This document shows, in pieces, positions 1 through 9,493 of a DNA stretch of 64,000 bases (within the stretch, counting starts at the first letter, position 1; each line of letters opens with the position of its first letter). The position numbers and the translations under genes are program-made. The DNA comes from Calliopsis andreniformis (taxonomy: Eukaryota; Arthropoda; Insecta; Hymenoptera; Andrenidae). The notes under the pieces were generated by a model. The model did not search any database, was not told the origin of the DNA, and was given only the letters and a program-made list of their open reading frames with translations. The stretch covers positions 310,001 to 374,000 of the forward strand of contig NC_135073.1 in NCBI RefSeq assembly GCF_051401765.1, given 5' to 3'.

Positions 1-465
1 CTCGTAACGTTTGAATTATTTAATCGCAAGATGACTTGCTATAAATAACGCTCTGATCTGTTAAATAGAACTGGAAAAAATGCGTTAGATTATTGTTTAT
101 AATAATAATAAACAATTTTAGAATTTAGATATGGTCCTCTGATTCAATTCGTTTGGATAAATTTGTAAGAAATTGTATTGAAATTTATTTAATTATTTAA
201 GTTGGAATTTGTTTTTCATGGTCTTCTTAATAAGTTAGTTTATTATTTTTATGTAAAAGAACATATTATACTTTCATGGTAAAGTAATGATCATAATAAT
301 AATATATATATTATTTATATTTACATTTATATTTATATTTATATTTATACTTATATTTATATTCATATATAATGTGGTGACAAAAATAAGGACATGACTA
401 TATGTATAAGTATGCAAAATAACATTTTTTTACAATGTTTTAATTCGTAACACATAGAACGTGAG
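1..465. other. AT-rich DNA with an (ATTTAT)n microsatellite
   Basis: No coding region is visible. A hexamer-like ATTTAT microsatellite lies at about 312-370. The rest is plain AT-rich sequence. Confidence 0.7.
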
Positions 466-930
466 CTAAAGCATGGGTGGCCAAAGCTCCTTTTCTATAT
501 TGAATGAACTGTCAAATTCGACTTTATTCTGAGAAGTCACACGTATGTAAGCACACACACTATTCGATATTTCACCCCAGGTTGGAGTAGTTCTCCACGT
601 AAACGTTATTCGTGAGTAGAGGTCGCCTAATTCAGTCCGCAAACTATGCATCGGTAAGGCAGTTTGACCTGAGACACAAAACCCCATTGAATGTTAGGTC
701 TATCATTATCTGGTCGGTGGTACTGCTCTCCCCTACACATAGGCTCGTCATCAAAGCCTGGAGTCGGGAAGACTCGGTATAGCGTGAAAGCAATACGCTC
801 GCTTACCTGTGCGGTTCCATCGCTGTTTTCTTTTTCCAGACGCCAGCGTCGCTGACCGGCGTCCAAGAGAGGCGAAGGGTTCTTCTCGCCCGGCGGAACC
901 GACGGCCACCAAGGACCAAAGGAGGCCGCC
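466..930 (-). CDS. Possible broken two-exon coding fragment, function unknown
   Basis: I do not recognise this protein. On the minus strand a GC-richer open stretch begins near 930, next to the end of a mobile repeat, and runs to a good splice donor (CAG/GTAAGC, boundary at 807/806). A pyrimidine-rich acceptor ending TCAG lies at 669. The 138-nt interval between them is open in the same frame, so either splicing or read-through is possible. A second frame (687 to 466) encodes 73 residues after the acceptor. The upstream part is missing, so this could be an exon cut off by the repeat, or chance. Both the splice model and coding status are inference. Confidence 0.25.
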
Positions 931-1031
931 GTCCCAGAGTTAAAATCAATAAACGTCGTACTTAAGGGCCTAGGATCAGATATGTCAGGGCGGTGACATT
1001 ACCGACAAAATTAGGCAAAAACAGAGGTTTA

Positions 1032-1343
1032 CGCGCTGACGCTTTACGTCCTTATATTGAAAGATTTTGAGATGGAAAAGGACTCATTCGATAGAGGAAG
1101 GTTCAATCTAGCCCGCTCTGGTCATTATTTAATCAGCTTCTGCTGATGTTCAGTAATATGAGTGTTCAAAGTAAAGCAAAAATCGACAAATTCACAGTCA
1201 TGAAATCTAAGCATTTTTAGCTAATTTAGGGCTTGTTCTGAGCGAAATCATGACCAGCGCGGGCTAGATTGAACCTTCCTCTATCGAATGAGCCCTTTTC
1301 CAGCTCAAAACCTTCCAATATAAGGACGTAAAGCGTCAGCGCG
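1032..1343. repeat. Long hairpin inside family A
   Basis: Two arms of about 95 bp (1032-1127 and 1248-1343) are inverted copies of each other around a 120-bp spacer. The arms begin and end with the motif GCTGACGCTTTACGTCC and its complement. The same hairpin occurs at about 17140-17455 and 59215-59530, and a diverged version at 59664-59972. Confidence 0.9.
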
Positions 1344-1429
1344 ATTTTGCAGTGCTTTTTGCGAGGTTAGAGATAAAACAGAGTAAAAAAGTGACAGGTT
1401 TAGTTCCACTTGAACAGACCAGGCGGCGC

Positions 1430-1783
1430 CTAATCAGGAGGCCCGTGCTGCCCTGAGTTGGCACGCGAGTTTCGAGAATTTGACGTACCACTACACATGC
1501 AACTATACGAGCTGCGTGTTTCGTTCATGTCCCACAAGAAGTCCCATGAAAACTCATTCCGAGTGACATTGTAAGGTTCGAACAGAAAGTGAGCTCGGCG
1601 GTTCGGACCGCTTCGGACGGCTTCGGAAAGATTCGGAAAGAAGCTTGAAACGCTTAGGTCCAAGTCACCGGCAAGCGCAATCTTTTTGATATAGATATTT
1701 TCACGTTTCGACTCGAATGGAGTTTCTTCGGTCAGATCTCCAAAAATTTTTATGAAATTTTGAGGGATGAGTTTAAAGATCAA
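1430..1783 (-). other. Open frame kept in three copies of family A, probably not a gene
   Basis: An open frame of 117 codons matches frames at 16740-17057 and 58867-59127 in the sister copies. All three end with the same roughly 60 residues. The copies are also nearly identical as DNA, so an open frame is weak evidence for coding. The segment resembles the noncoding repeats at 57250-57600 and 62795-63141. I treat it as repeat sequence. Confidence 0.35.
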
Positions 1784-1929
1784 ACGATGACATTCTCTGT
1801 GTATTTTGTATGAAAAATTAAATTAAAACAAGTTGATATACAAGCTGATACAATCGAGAAAGAGCGATTCTACATGCAATAATAAACTAAAAATAAAGAA
1901 TATAAATTGTTTATAATATTTATATGTTC

Positions 1930-1962
1930 TTAGGTCTGGGTTAGGTCTGGGTTAGGTCTGGG
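1930..1962 (+). repeat. Telomere-like tract, three TTAGGTCTGGG units
   Basis: Three perfect copies of the 11-mer TTAGGTCTGGG lie head to tail. Related tracts occur at 3376-3406, 16522-16553, 57844-57875, 58579-58610 and, as a single degenerate unit, 61974-61986. The unit contains TTAGG, the common insect telomere repeat, extended to 11 bp. In family A the tract lies 3' of the small gene. Confidence 0.9.
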
Positions 1963-2020
1963 TATATACAAAATGAAAGGAGACATTAGTAGAAATACAT
2001 TAATTTGATGAATTTATTGT

Positions 2021-2468
2021 TTAGTTATAATAATTTATAATCAGATTTTTGCCTCCCCCTCGTCCACCCCGGCCAGGGCCTCGATTGCCGCCGCGACCCC
2101 GCCGACCACGGCTTCTCCCATATGTAATTTTTCTGAACCTTTTTTTTAACTCTCGGAACTGTAACATGAAAAATAGATACATGTTATTCTCGAAGTTTAC
2201 TTCGTTTTTGAACAAAAAATGAATAGATAAATTACTCAGCGGTTTAGCATAAGATCGCCTATGATCTACGTACCTTTTTCCTAAAAGTTTCTTCCAAAGC
2301 CACCAACGACTCCAGCGATGGTGGCTGCGTCGTTGCCGACGTCGTCGGCGTCGGCGTCGGCGTCGGCATCGGCATCGGCGTCTGTGCCTGCGGCTGCATC
2401 GGTGTCGGCGTCGGCGTCGTTGCCACCGCCGTCGTTGCAGCCGACGTCTCTGTTTGCTTACTTTCCAT
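2021..2468 (-). CDS. Small two-exon gene for a Thr/Pro-rich, RGG-type protein
   Basis: Exon 1 (2468-2274) starts at ATG and encodes 65 residues: a threonine/proline/glutamine-rich stretch made of imperfect PTPTP repeats, then a short charged helix-like segment ending FRKK. The intron (2273-2159, 115 nt) has GT and a CATGTTACAG acceptor, and both exons are in phase 0. Exon 2 (2158-2021) adds 45 residues: a basic start, then an arginine/glycine-rich part of RGR and GRGG type, then a stop. The predicted protein is 110 residues. RGG-rich tails often bind RNA, so an RNA-binding role is inference only. Sister copies have the same exon 2 layout (57844-58190) or a lost acceptor (58190-58500). I do not recognise the family. 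Confidence 0.55.
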
Positions 2469-2474
2469 CTAAAA

Positions 2475-3375
2475 ATAAATACAAGATATAATGAATATTA
2501 TTATTATGAATATTAATATTGACATACTAATTAAAGTATGTCAAAGAAATGTATGCAAAGGAACCCATGTAACGCAGACCCAAACGTACTTTCTTTAGGC
2601 ATATTTTGAGAGAATTATAACATTACTTTGTTATTGAATCTGCTAATGAAGGGATGAATTATTGAGCGCGCGTAAAACGGACATCCAACACATCTTGGCT
2701 GGCACAGCAGATTTTGCACAACAAATCGAAAAAATACAATAGCAGTAATGCTAGTTCACACGAAATATGCCTAAATACAATGTACCTTTGACCATAAAAT
2801 TTAAAACTTGTATATAGTGGAAAAGATAGAGATAGTAAACGTAGAGGTACTTACAGTGTTTTCTGCTGCGTGGTCACTTTTCTTCTGTCGCTCAGAACCT
2901 TGCCACGCAAGGTTGTTGGCGAATTTCCTCGCGCGAGGTGGAGGAAAGTAGTGGGGAAAGAAATAAGGGGTGTCCTATTGTAATGTATTGCTAAGTTCTC
3001 TCGGGTACCCAAGGTATACCGAAATATAATGAGACACTCGGTATATCTTCCCTCACTTTCCAATTTCCCCACACACATACATACCTACCTAAGGAGAGAA
3101 TTCGCTGGACAACCCTTGATTCTTACTTTCCCCATAAGATTCTAGGATTCAAAGCGCCTTTTTCACTCACTCACTATTTTATATCTCACTTGCACCATGG
3201 CCCGAGCGATACGTCATCGGTACACGTAAAGGTTTGCATACGCGACAATTTGAAAATTTATGATATTTTCAAGCATGAATATGGAGTCTCTTTCCATTCC
3301 GAGGCAAGTGGAGAAGAATCACTTTACCTTCCTTATTGTTATATTTATAATATAACAGAGGGGAAAATATTGATG
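2475..3375. other. No recognised gene
   Basis: This stretch lies upstream of the RGG-type gene and may hold its promoter. An open frame at 2851-3078 (minus) has no recognisable domain and I do not call it. I see no RNA gene or strong repeat here. Confidence 0.5.
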
Positions 3376-3406
3376 TTGGTCTGGGTTAGGTCTGGGTTAG
3401 GTCTAG
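3376..3406 (+). repeat. Telomere-like tract outside family A
   Basis: TTGGTCTGGG, TTAGGTCTGGG and TTAGGTCTAG lie in tandem. Unlike the other strong tracts, the surrounding sequence is not recognisably family A, so this may be an independent interstitial tract or a very diverged copy. Confidence 0.8.
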
Positions 3407-3583
3407 ATTGATGAAGCGAGATGAAATGTGGGGATATGGGGTACAATATGTCAAAGGATGTAGAGATCACCTACAAACCAAGTACCGAAAAACAAAATTG
3501 GTCGTATGCATATGCATGGGATAATAAAACAATTCTTTCCTATGCGTATTTCCGTCCGAAACGTATTTTCGTACATATGTATT

Positions 3584-3593
3584 CTATATAAAT
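3584..3593 (+). promoter_or_regulatory. Possible TATA box upstream of the Mutator/YqaJ gene
   Basis: CTATATAAAT lies about 280 bp before the first recognisable exon of the gene that follows. The position is plausible for a 5' leader, but nothing else confirms it. Confidence 0.3.
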
Positions 3594-3864
3594 GTGTCAT
3601 TGTACACTGATACTAATGCAACAGAGAGACGCGTGTGTCTGTGCTCTTGAACACGCTCTTGTGTTCTTCCTTTCAGTATCTTAGCGATCTGTAATATAAA
3701 CAAATCCGTGAAAGCATTGGGCATTGGAGGAACAGCTCAGTTCTTTGCTTTATGCATTACAGAAAAGTCGTACAAAGCATTCGAGCTTTGAAATACGAAT
3801 AGCGTATGAATTGTTACATACGCTGCTTTCGTGTTAATCGCGTGTGAATAGTTATATAGTGTGA

Positions 3865-6800
3865 TTGTGTGTGATTGTGGACAAAATTAATGTGGAAGTA
3901 ACACAGGAAAGCGAAGAAGGAAGACAAGGCAAGCGCTATGTGAAAGGAAAGAGAAAAGGCCGTCAACCTACAACGAATACGAAGCGTTTGTCTAAGAAGA
4001 AAAGGTGGAGAGAAAGGTAAATTACGTTTTAATTACAGATTCGCATGAGAGCAGTAGTTTGTAATGCAGTAATAGCATGATACTCTTTATTGTTGAATAT
4101 TGTAATATTTATATTGTTGGAATATATCAAGAACTATCCCGGACGTTTTACACAGATATTGCATGCTATGCGTAGCACAACACGTGTCGTCACTTCATCC
4201 CTATTGTGCCGTCCATCTCTTTTCCATCTGTACTTTGGTTGTGTTCTCTTTCTATAGCAGAAAGACCAGAAACGTATCGAACAATTCCTTCTAATATGTA
4301 TCTCGCATTTTTTAAAGATAAAGAAGCAAGAAAATCAAGTAAATTCGTAATTATATTTTAAAACTGGTAAATTAAACTTTTACTACCATTTGTACTTCAT
4401 TATACATAGTGAATGGCTCATAGTACCTGCACTATTCTAGAAATGAAAACTTTTTTCTGTTTTGCAATGTCCAATAAGTGATCCTTGGAGAGTTTTGTTT
4501 CGAAACAATCGGATTTTTCGAAGTCCAGGGTTTATTATACTGTTCAAGTCGTCATTTAGTCCATACCATACTAGCTTGCCTTCTAATTATGCGCTCTCTC
4601 TCTGTCTCTCTCTCTCTCTCTCCCTACCATTACACAGCCTATACTGCCCTATGCTACGTCGCGTCGCCTGCGTGTCAATGTGCGTCTGGGTTTAAGATAG
4701 GTCGTTCGAACCGTTTTATTATCCTGACTTTTCTCTAGCCATAAATATATTGACGGACCTGCCCGTGACCTGAGCATGGACCTTCAGCTACAAATTGCAA
4801 AAATAATCCCTTGAACAGGCTGACTGTTTTAGCTTAACAGGAATCAAGCGAAACTGTTTGCTTTTCGTTTGTACGCCACACCATTGAATGGTGACTATTG
4901 CCTTTATCCATTCATTTCAACGATATTTCTAATGTCTCGTATGCTTCATTCACAATGTAATGAGAGACAGCATGGGTGTATCGCATTTTACTATTCATCC
5001 GTCGCGCTTACTTCGAAACTTTTCCTCATGAAAGAACGATTTTTTCTAACCTGGGCCCAGTCTTCGGGACATTTTCCAGAGCTCACTCGTAACCTTGGTC
5101 CCAACAATATTTATGGCCCTTCAAATACCCTGCACTCCTTCACACTACTACAGTGAAGGCCAACGTTTTACTATCGCAAGGCATTCTCTGTTGACTTTCT
5201 CGTACGATATATACGATTTAAAATTGCTTATATACATATATTCTGCTATTTTCCTCATCCTTATAATCATTTACCTGGAGCTATTTTAATAACTCACCCT
5301 CGAATTACACTGCATGTGTATAGCATGTGATGACTATCATTTACACAGAATATTTAAACAGAATTATTTACTCTTTCTTTTCTGCTGCATATTTTATCTA
5401 TTTCTGTGTATGCACATATGGCTCATTAGCCAAACTTTATTTGCAGACAACGCCTCAGGAATGCAGCGTACCTTACGATGAATGAAAACGTAGATAATGG
5501 TACGCTAAATCTACCACTCGATCAGAGCGTATGCGGTATAGAAACAGGTGCTTCTACCGGTGCCTACGGCAAAGGCGAAGCATCTAGAGAAAATTCAAGA
5601 AATTCCAAAGATATCGAAATCATTGAAGAGATTATGGAAGTTGACTTCGATGTACGAGAAGAGCATCCCCTGAACATCAATAGGAGAGTTCAAGTAATTA
5701 CACCACTGCCGGATGAGTGTGAGCAGCCAGTCTATAATGAGATGCCAGAAACATCGATCCTGGACGAAGTGTTGGAAACCGAAGAAGAAATGAATGAAGA
5801 TGAAAATGATATTGATACAGAATGCAACTGGATGGTAGAAAGAGTAGAGAACCAGAACAGTTGGAACAACCAATTTCACAAGGCATAGACTTTGTTGATT
5901 TTGCATATGTTTTCGAACAGATAAAAAAACTTGCAAAACATTCAAATATCAGTTGCGGCATCGAACATTTTCAAATAGTTGGATTCCAACAAAACGGACT
6001 TGAGAAAGTCTACAACGTGCAGTGACAAATATGCAATCAGAACGAGCGCATATCATGTCTCCGAAAAAATGACAGCATTATGGACATCAATCGCAGCGCT
6101 GTTTCCACAACAATGGTAACAGGCGGCGGATATAATCAACTAGAAGAGATAATGTCTGGCATGAACGTGTCGTGTATGTCCAGAAGAATGTACGAGAAAT
6201 GTCAAGATGATATAATCGATGCCTTCGAACTGGCCGCACAGCGAGAAATGGAAGATGCTGGAAAAGAAGAGAGAGAACTGGCCATAGCAAGAGGCGACGT
6301 ACATCCAGAATCTAATATACCGTGGATCGCAGTTGTCGCAGATGGCAGCTGGATGAAGAGGTCGTATCGGGGTGGAGATTATAATTCTCCTTCCGGTGTA
6401 GGAGCCATCGTTGGATACCATACAAAAAAAGTATTATTTATCAGTGTAAAAAATAAATTCTGCATGATTTGCCACACAGCAGCTAAGAAGATGGAAGAAG
6501 CGCGCGAGCATCGCTGCTTCAAAAATTGGGGTCGCAATCAGACCTCAACAGGCATGGAAAGTGCTGCTATTGTGGAGGGATTCAAATGCAGCGTAGAAAT
6601 GCACGGCCTATTATACTCTATATTAGTTGCCGATGGCGACAGCAGCGTATATAAAAAGATACTGGATAATGATCCATATAAAGAATACATGGTGCATGTT
6701 CGGAAAATTGAATGCACTAATCACCTTCTACGTAATTTCGGTAGAAAAGTAAACGAAATCGTTTCAAAAGGTCGATACAAGGAACTGAGAGGCATTGTAA

Positions 6801-8206
6801 AACAGAATGCCCTCCGCCTGCGCACAGGCATACACAAAGGCGCAGAATATCGATTCAAGGAGAAAATAAGTCTCGTTGATCAAATGAAAAATTTGAAGGA
6901 AGATTTGAAAAATGTACCGAGCCACGTTTTCGGTGAACACAAGGAGTGTCAGAAGTTGGCATATATTTGCAACAAATATTCTGACCCCAACTAAATCAAT
7001 TACGTTCCGCAACTGAAAGAAGCGGGTATTTACCAAAGCATTGAGGAGGCGATGCAGCCGCTGTTCGCTCAAGCTGAAAGTTTGTTATATACATTAAACA
7101 ATAATGCTGTAGAAAGCTTCAACAACATTATTGCTAAATTCATCGGAGGCAAGAGGATTAACTTTGGACGAAAAGGTTCGTACCAGGGTAGAGTCTCCGC
7201 TGCTGTCGTCCAATTTAATTCAAAGCAGGCGATGAGCCGATTGAGTACCACAATGGGCAAGAAACCGACAACCATCGTAAAAAAACTAGAAGAACGACGT
7301 AAACATGCATCGCAGATGGCAATAAAATATGCACGAGAAGCGAAAGCATCCTCCTCGCGCTATGAAAAGCAGGCATGCGACAAGGATTACGGCCCTAGTG
7401 CGGAAAAGCCAGACATGGAAGAGACAGTGTACTCTTCTGAGTGTGAGAGACACATGGCAACACTCCGCGAATGGCAAAGGATGCGACACAAGATCGAAGA
7501 GGAAACTCGCGATCAGGCCAATAGTCAAAAATGGATGGCCTATAGAAAGAAATTATTAACTGCGTCTAATTTCGGCAAGATATGCCGATTACGAAGGGAC
7601 ACGCCGCGAACAAATACTTTGAAAAGTATAATGTATCCGCAAGTACAAAATTTACGTTCCCTGGAATACGGAAAAGAGAACGAGGTGAATGCCTTGAGGC
7701 AACTAGAAGTAGAATTGGGAATCCCTATTCTACCGTGTGGCCTCTTTATCGATGCCGTTGTGCCTTATTTGGGTGCGACGCCCGACGGTCTCATGGAAGA
7801 TGACACTATAATTGAAATTAAATGTCCAGAATCAGCAAAGGATTTATCGCCTACCGAAGCAATACAGCAGCTTCCTGCGATACGACGGATTTATCGGGGT
7901 GAAGAGATGAATAAAAATCATTATTATTATTATCAAGTGCAAGGACAATTGCACATAACGAATAAACAAGATGCTCTCTTCTGTTTATGGACCCCGAAAG
8001 GAATGAAAATCACAAAAGTACAAAGAGACGACAAATTCTGGGAAATAGAAATGGAAGAAAAATTGAAGAGGTTCTACGAAGACTGTATGCTAACAGAAAT
8101 TGTAGATAGTAGGTACAATAGAGGCCAGCCGATAAGAGAGCCTCTGTACGTAAAAGAACTAACTAGACGTACAACTGAAAAACAAAGTACATCTAATGAT
8201 GGATAA
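3865..8206 (+). pseudogene. Mutator-like transposase plus YqaJ-type nuclease gene, spliced and broken
   Basis: A short basic exon (open from 3865, no ATG found) ends at 4016 before GTAAAT. The acceptor TTTGCAG ends at 5446, and splicing joins the frame exactly to the reading frame at 5478 (intron 1430 nt). Exon 2 encodes an acidic segment, then a Mutator-like transposase region (about 5880-7300) with ADGSW and VADGD motifs that fit catalytic aspartates and several C-x2-C pairs. A YqaJ/lambda-exonuclease-like domain (about 7520-8060) follows, with YGKENE, ATPDG, EIKCP and YYYQVQG. The frame is broken by a shift between about 5825 and 5888, a TGA at 6023-6025 in a likely zinc-binding pair, and a TAA at 6992-6994. 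All else is continuous, so decay looks recent. Transposase plus nuclease combinations of this kind are known in arthropods; the role here is inferred. Confidence 0.75.
4593..4622. repeat. (CT)n microsatellite in the intron
   Basis: A nearly pure CT repeat lies in the 1.43-kb intron of the Mutator/YqaJ gene. The rest of the intron (4017-5446) shows no other gene. Confidence 0.9.
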
Positions 8207-8238
8207 GAAAAGGTAACAAAATATTATAATTAAAGGTC

Positions 8239-8516
8239 CATGTGGTATTGCGACTCCGCCTCCGGGTGAGTGAAAATCAGTACATATGAAGTACTGTCCA
8301 ATTGCAATCGAAAGTCGCAATTGCACAAACGAGTGCAAATCAGCACGCATGCAGTGCTGTTCCATGGTATACGTAAAAAAGTATGCCATGTGGTATTGCG
8401 ACTCCGCCTCCGAGCGAGTGAAAATCAGTACATATAAAGTGCTGTCCGATTGCAATTGAAAGTCGCAATCGCACTTGTCAGTGCGAATCAGCGCGTATGA
8501 AGTGCTGTTCCATGGC
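8239..8516. repeat. Tandem repeat, 148-bp unit, about 1.9 copies
   Basis: The block starting CATGTGGTATTGCGACTCC at 8239 repeats at 8387 and both copies end GCTGTTCCATGG. Each copy has short internal inverted words (GCAATTG, GCAATCG, AGTGCTG). It begins 32 bp after the stop of the nuclease gene and may be its 3' UTR or the element's end. Confidence 0.85.
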
Positions 8517-8639
8517 CTCAAGTTATAATTGTATATATTTGCAAATAAGTGTATATGGAGAGTGATGAGGACCGTCTTTGCCGGGGGTGGTGGAGGGTTT
8601 TTTCACACTCTCCTACTAATTTTTACTTCCAGGTGTTCC

Positions 8640-8930
8640 TTTCTTACTTTATCCGAAGGAAAACCGATTTGCAAATAATTCGCCACAGATACAAAAAGAT
8701 AAGTAAAATCCTTCTACTTTTATTGTTTGTACATGAATTAATAGGAAATCATTATAAACTTGTCTTAATTGTTTTTCACAGGCCAGTATCAAAAACGTAA
8801 ATCCTGCCGTAGAACGCGAAGAAAGGAGGCAATAATATTTGCAACACATTTAAAAAGATAAGTCAATTACGTATACTTTTCATCGAACATAAATTCATTG
8901 GAAATCGTTTTCACTATGCTTGAATTTTGA
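8640..8930. repeat. Family H repeat, diverged tandem pair
   Basis: Sequence at about 8650-8770 matches the reverse complement of 57725-57843, including AATAATTCGCCACA and ACAAAAAGATAA. A second, more diverged version follows at about 8835-8930. No coding content is seen. Confidence 0.65.
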
Positions 8931-8954
8931 TCATAGGTTTTTTGATCATAGGCG

Positions 8955-8973
8955 CCCAACTGTAATTCAACCC

Positions 8974-8974
<1 letters not shown>
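8955..8974. repeat. 20-bp target site duplication, left copy
   Basis: CCCAACTGTAATTCAACCCA lies directly before the oligo(T) end of the R1-type LINE and is repeated exactly at 15547-15566. This is the expected footprint of target-primed insertion of the first copy. Confidence 0.85.
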
Positions 8975-9004
<30 letters not shown>

Positions 9005-9493
9005 GTGGAGAAATGCCTAACGCACACCCCGGAATGGGGGAATCCCGGGGTAGTGTGGGGCTTGCACCCACTAAAACTCCACGGTGGCCATCTTCAGCGC
9101 ATGAGGGGGACTCCGGGAACTCTTTCGAAAACTACCGGAGTCCCCCGCGCTTCCCTCCGCCGCTACCAGCGCGGCGGAGTTCCTTCTTCTGTGGGGAGTG
9201 TAACCTCCCCACGTGGCCGCGGACGCCTCGCGCTACGCGCTCAGCGCCCGCGACCACTTATTATTCCCTGTTCGGGATTGGCGCCGCCGAGGGGCCACAC
9301 CCTCGACGACGCCCCTTCTGGGCCTTTGATAGGAGGCCACCGGGTCCCCAACCCGGTGACTTCAGGTCCTGGCGGTCCCGCGCGCGGCTGACGGGCTCAT
9401 GTAGCCGAGCCCGCCGCGGCATTATGCGCGGGAGCCGCCTGTTGGTGCCGGGCGGATAACGTTTCCGCCCGGCCGAGAGACGCGCGGACAGAG

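Larger units (their letters stand above)
962..2470 (-). mobile_element. Family A repeat, copy 1 (gene-bearing, TTAA end)
   Basis: This is the fullest copy of a repeat that recurs at 16437-17525 and 58190-59595, with a partial inverted copy at 57844-58190. Read on the minus strand it contains a small spliced gene, a 3' region with three TTAGGTCTGGG units, a stretch with repeated CTTCGGA words, a 312-bp hairpin, and an end at TTAAGGGCCTAGG (962). The outer end is TTAA in every copy, which suggests TTAA target sites, but the opposite boundary is not sharply defined. No transposase is encoded, so it would be nonautonomous. Confidence 0.7.

Noticed and set aside
1930..1962. Telomere-like tract as a telomerase RNA template
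   Set aside because: No pseudoknot or other telomerase RNA features are visible around it, and it occurs in several mobile copies.
4462..4738. Open frames over the CT microsatellite
   Set aside because: Low-complexity leucine/serine runs from the repeat, inside the intron of the Mutator/YqaJ gene.
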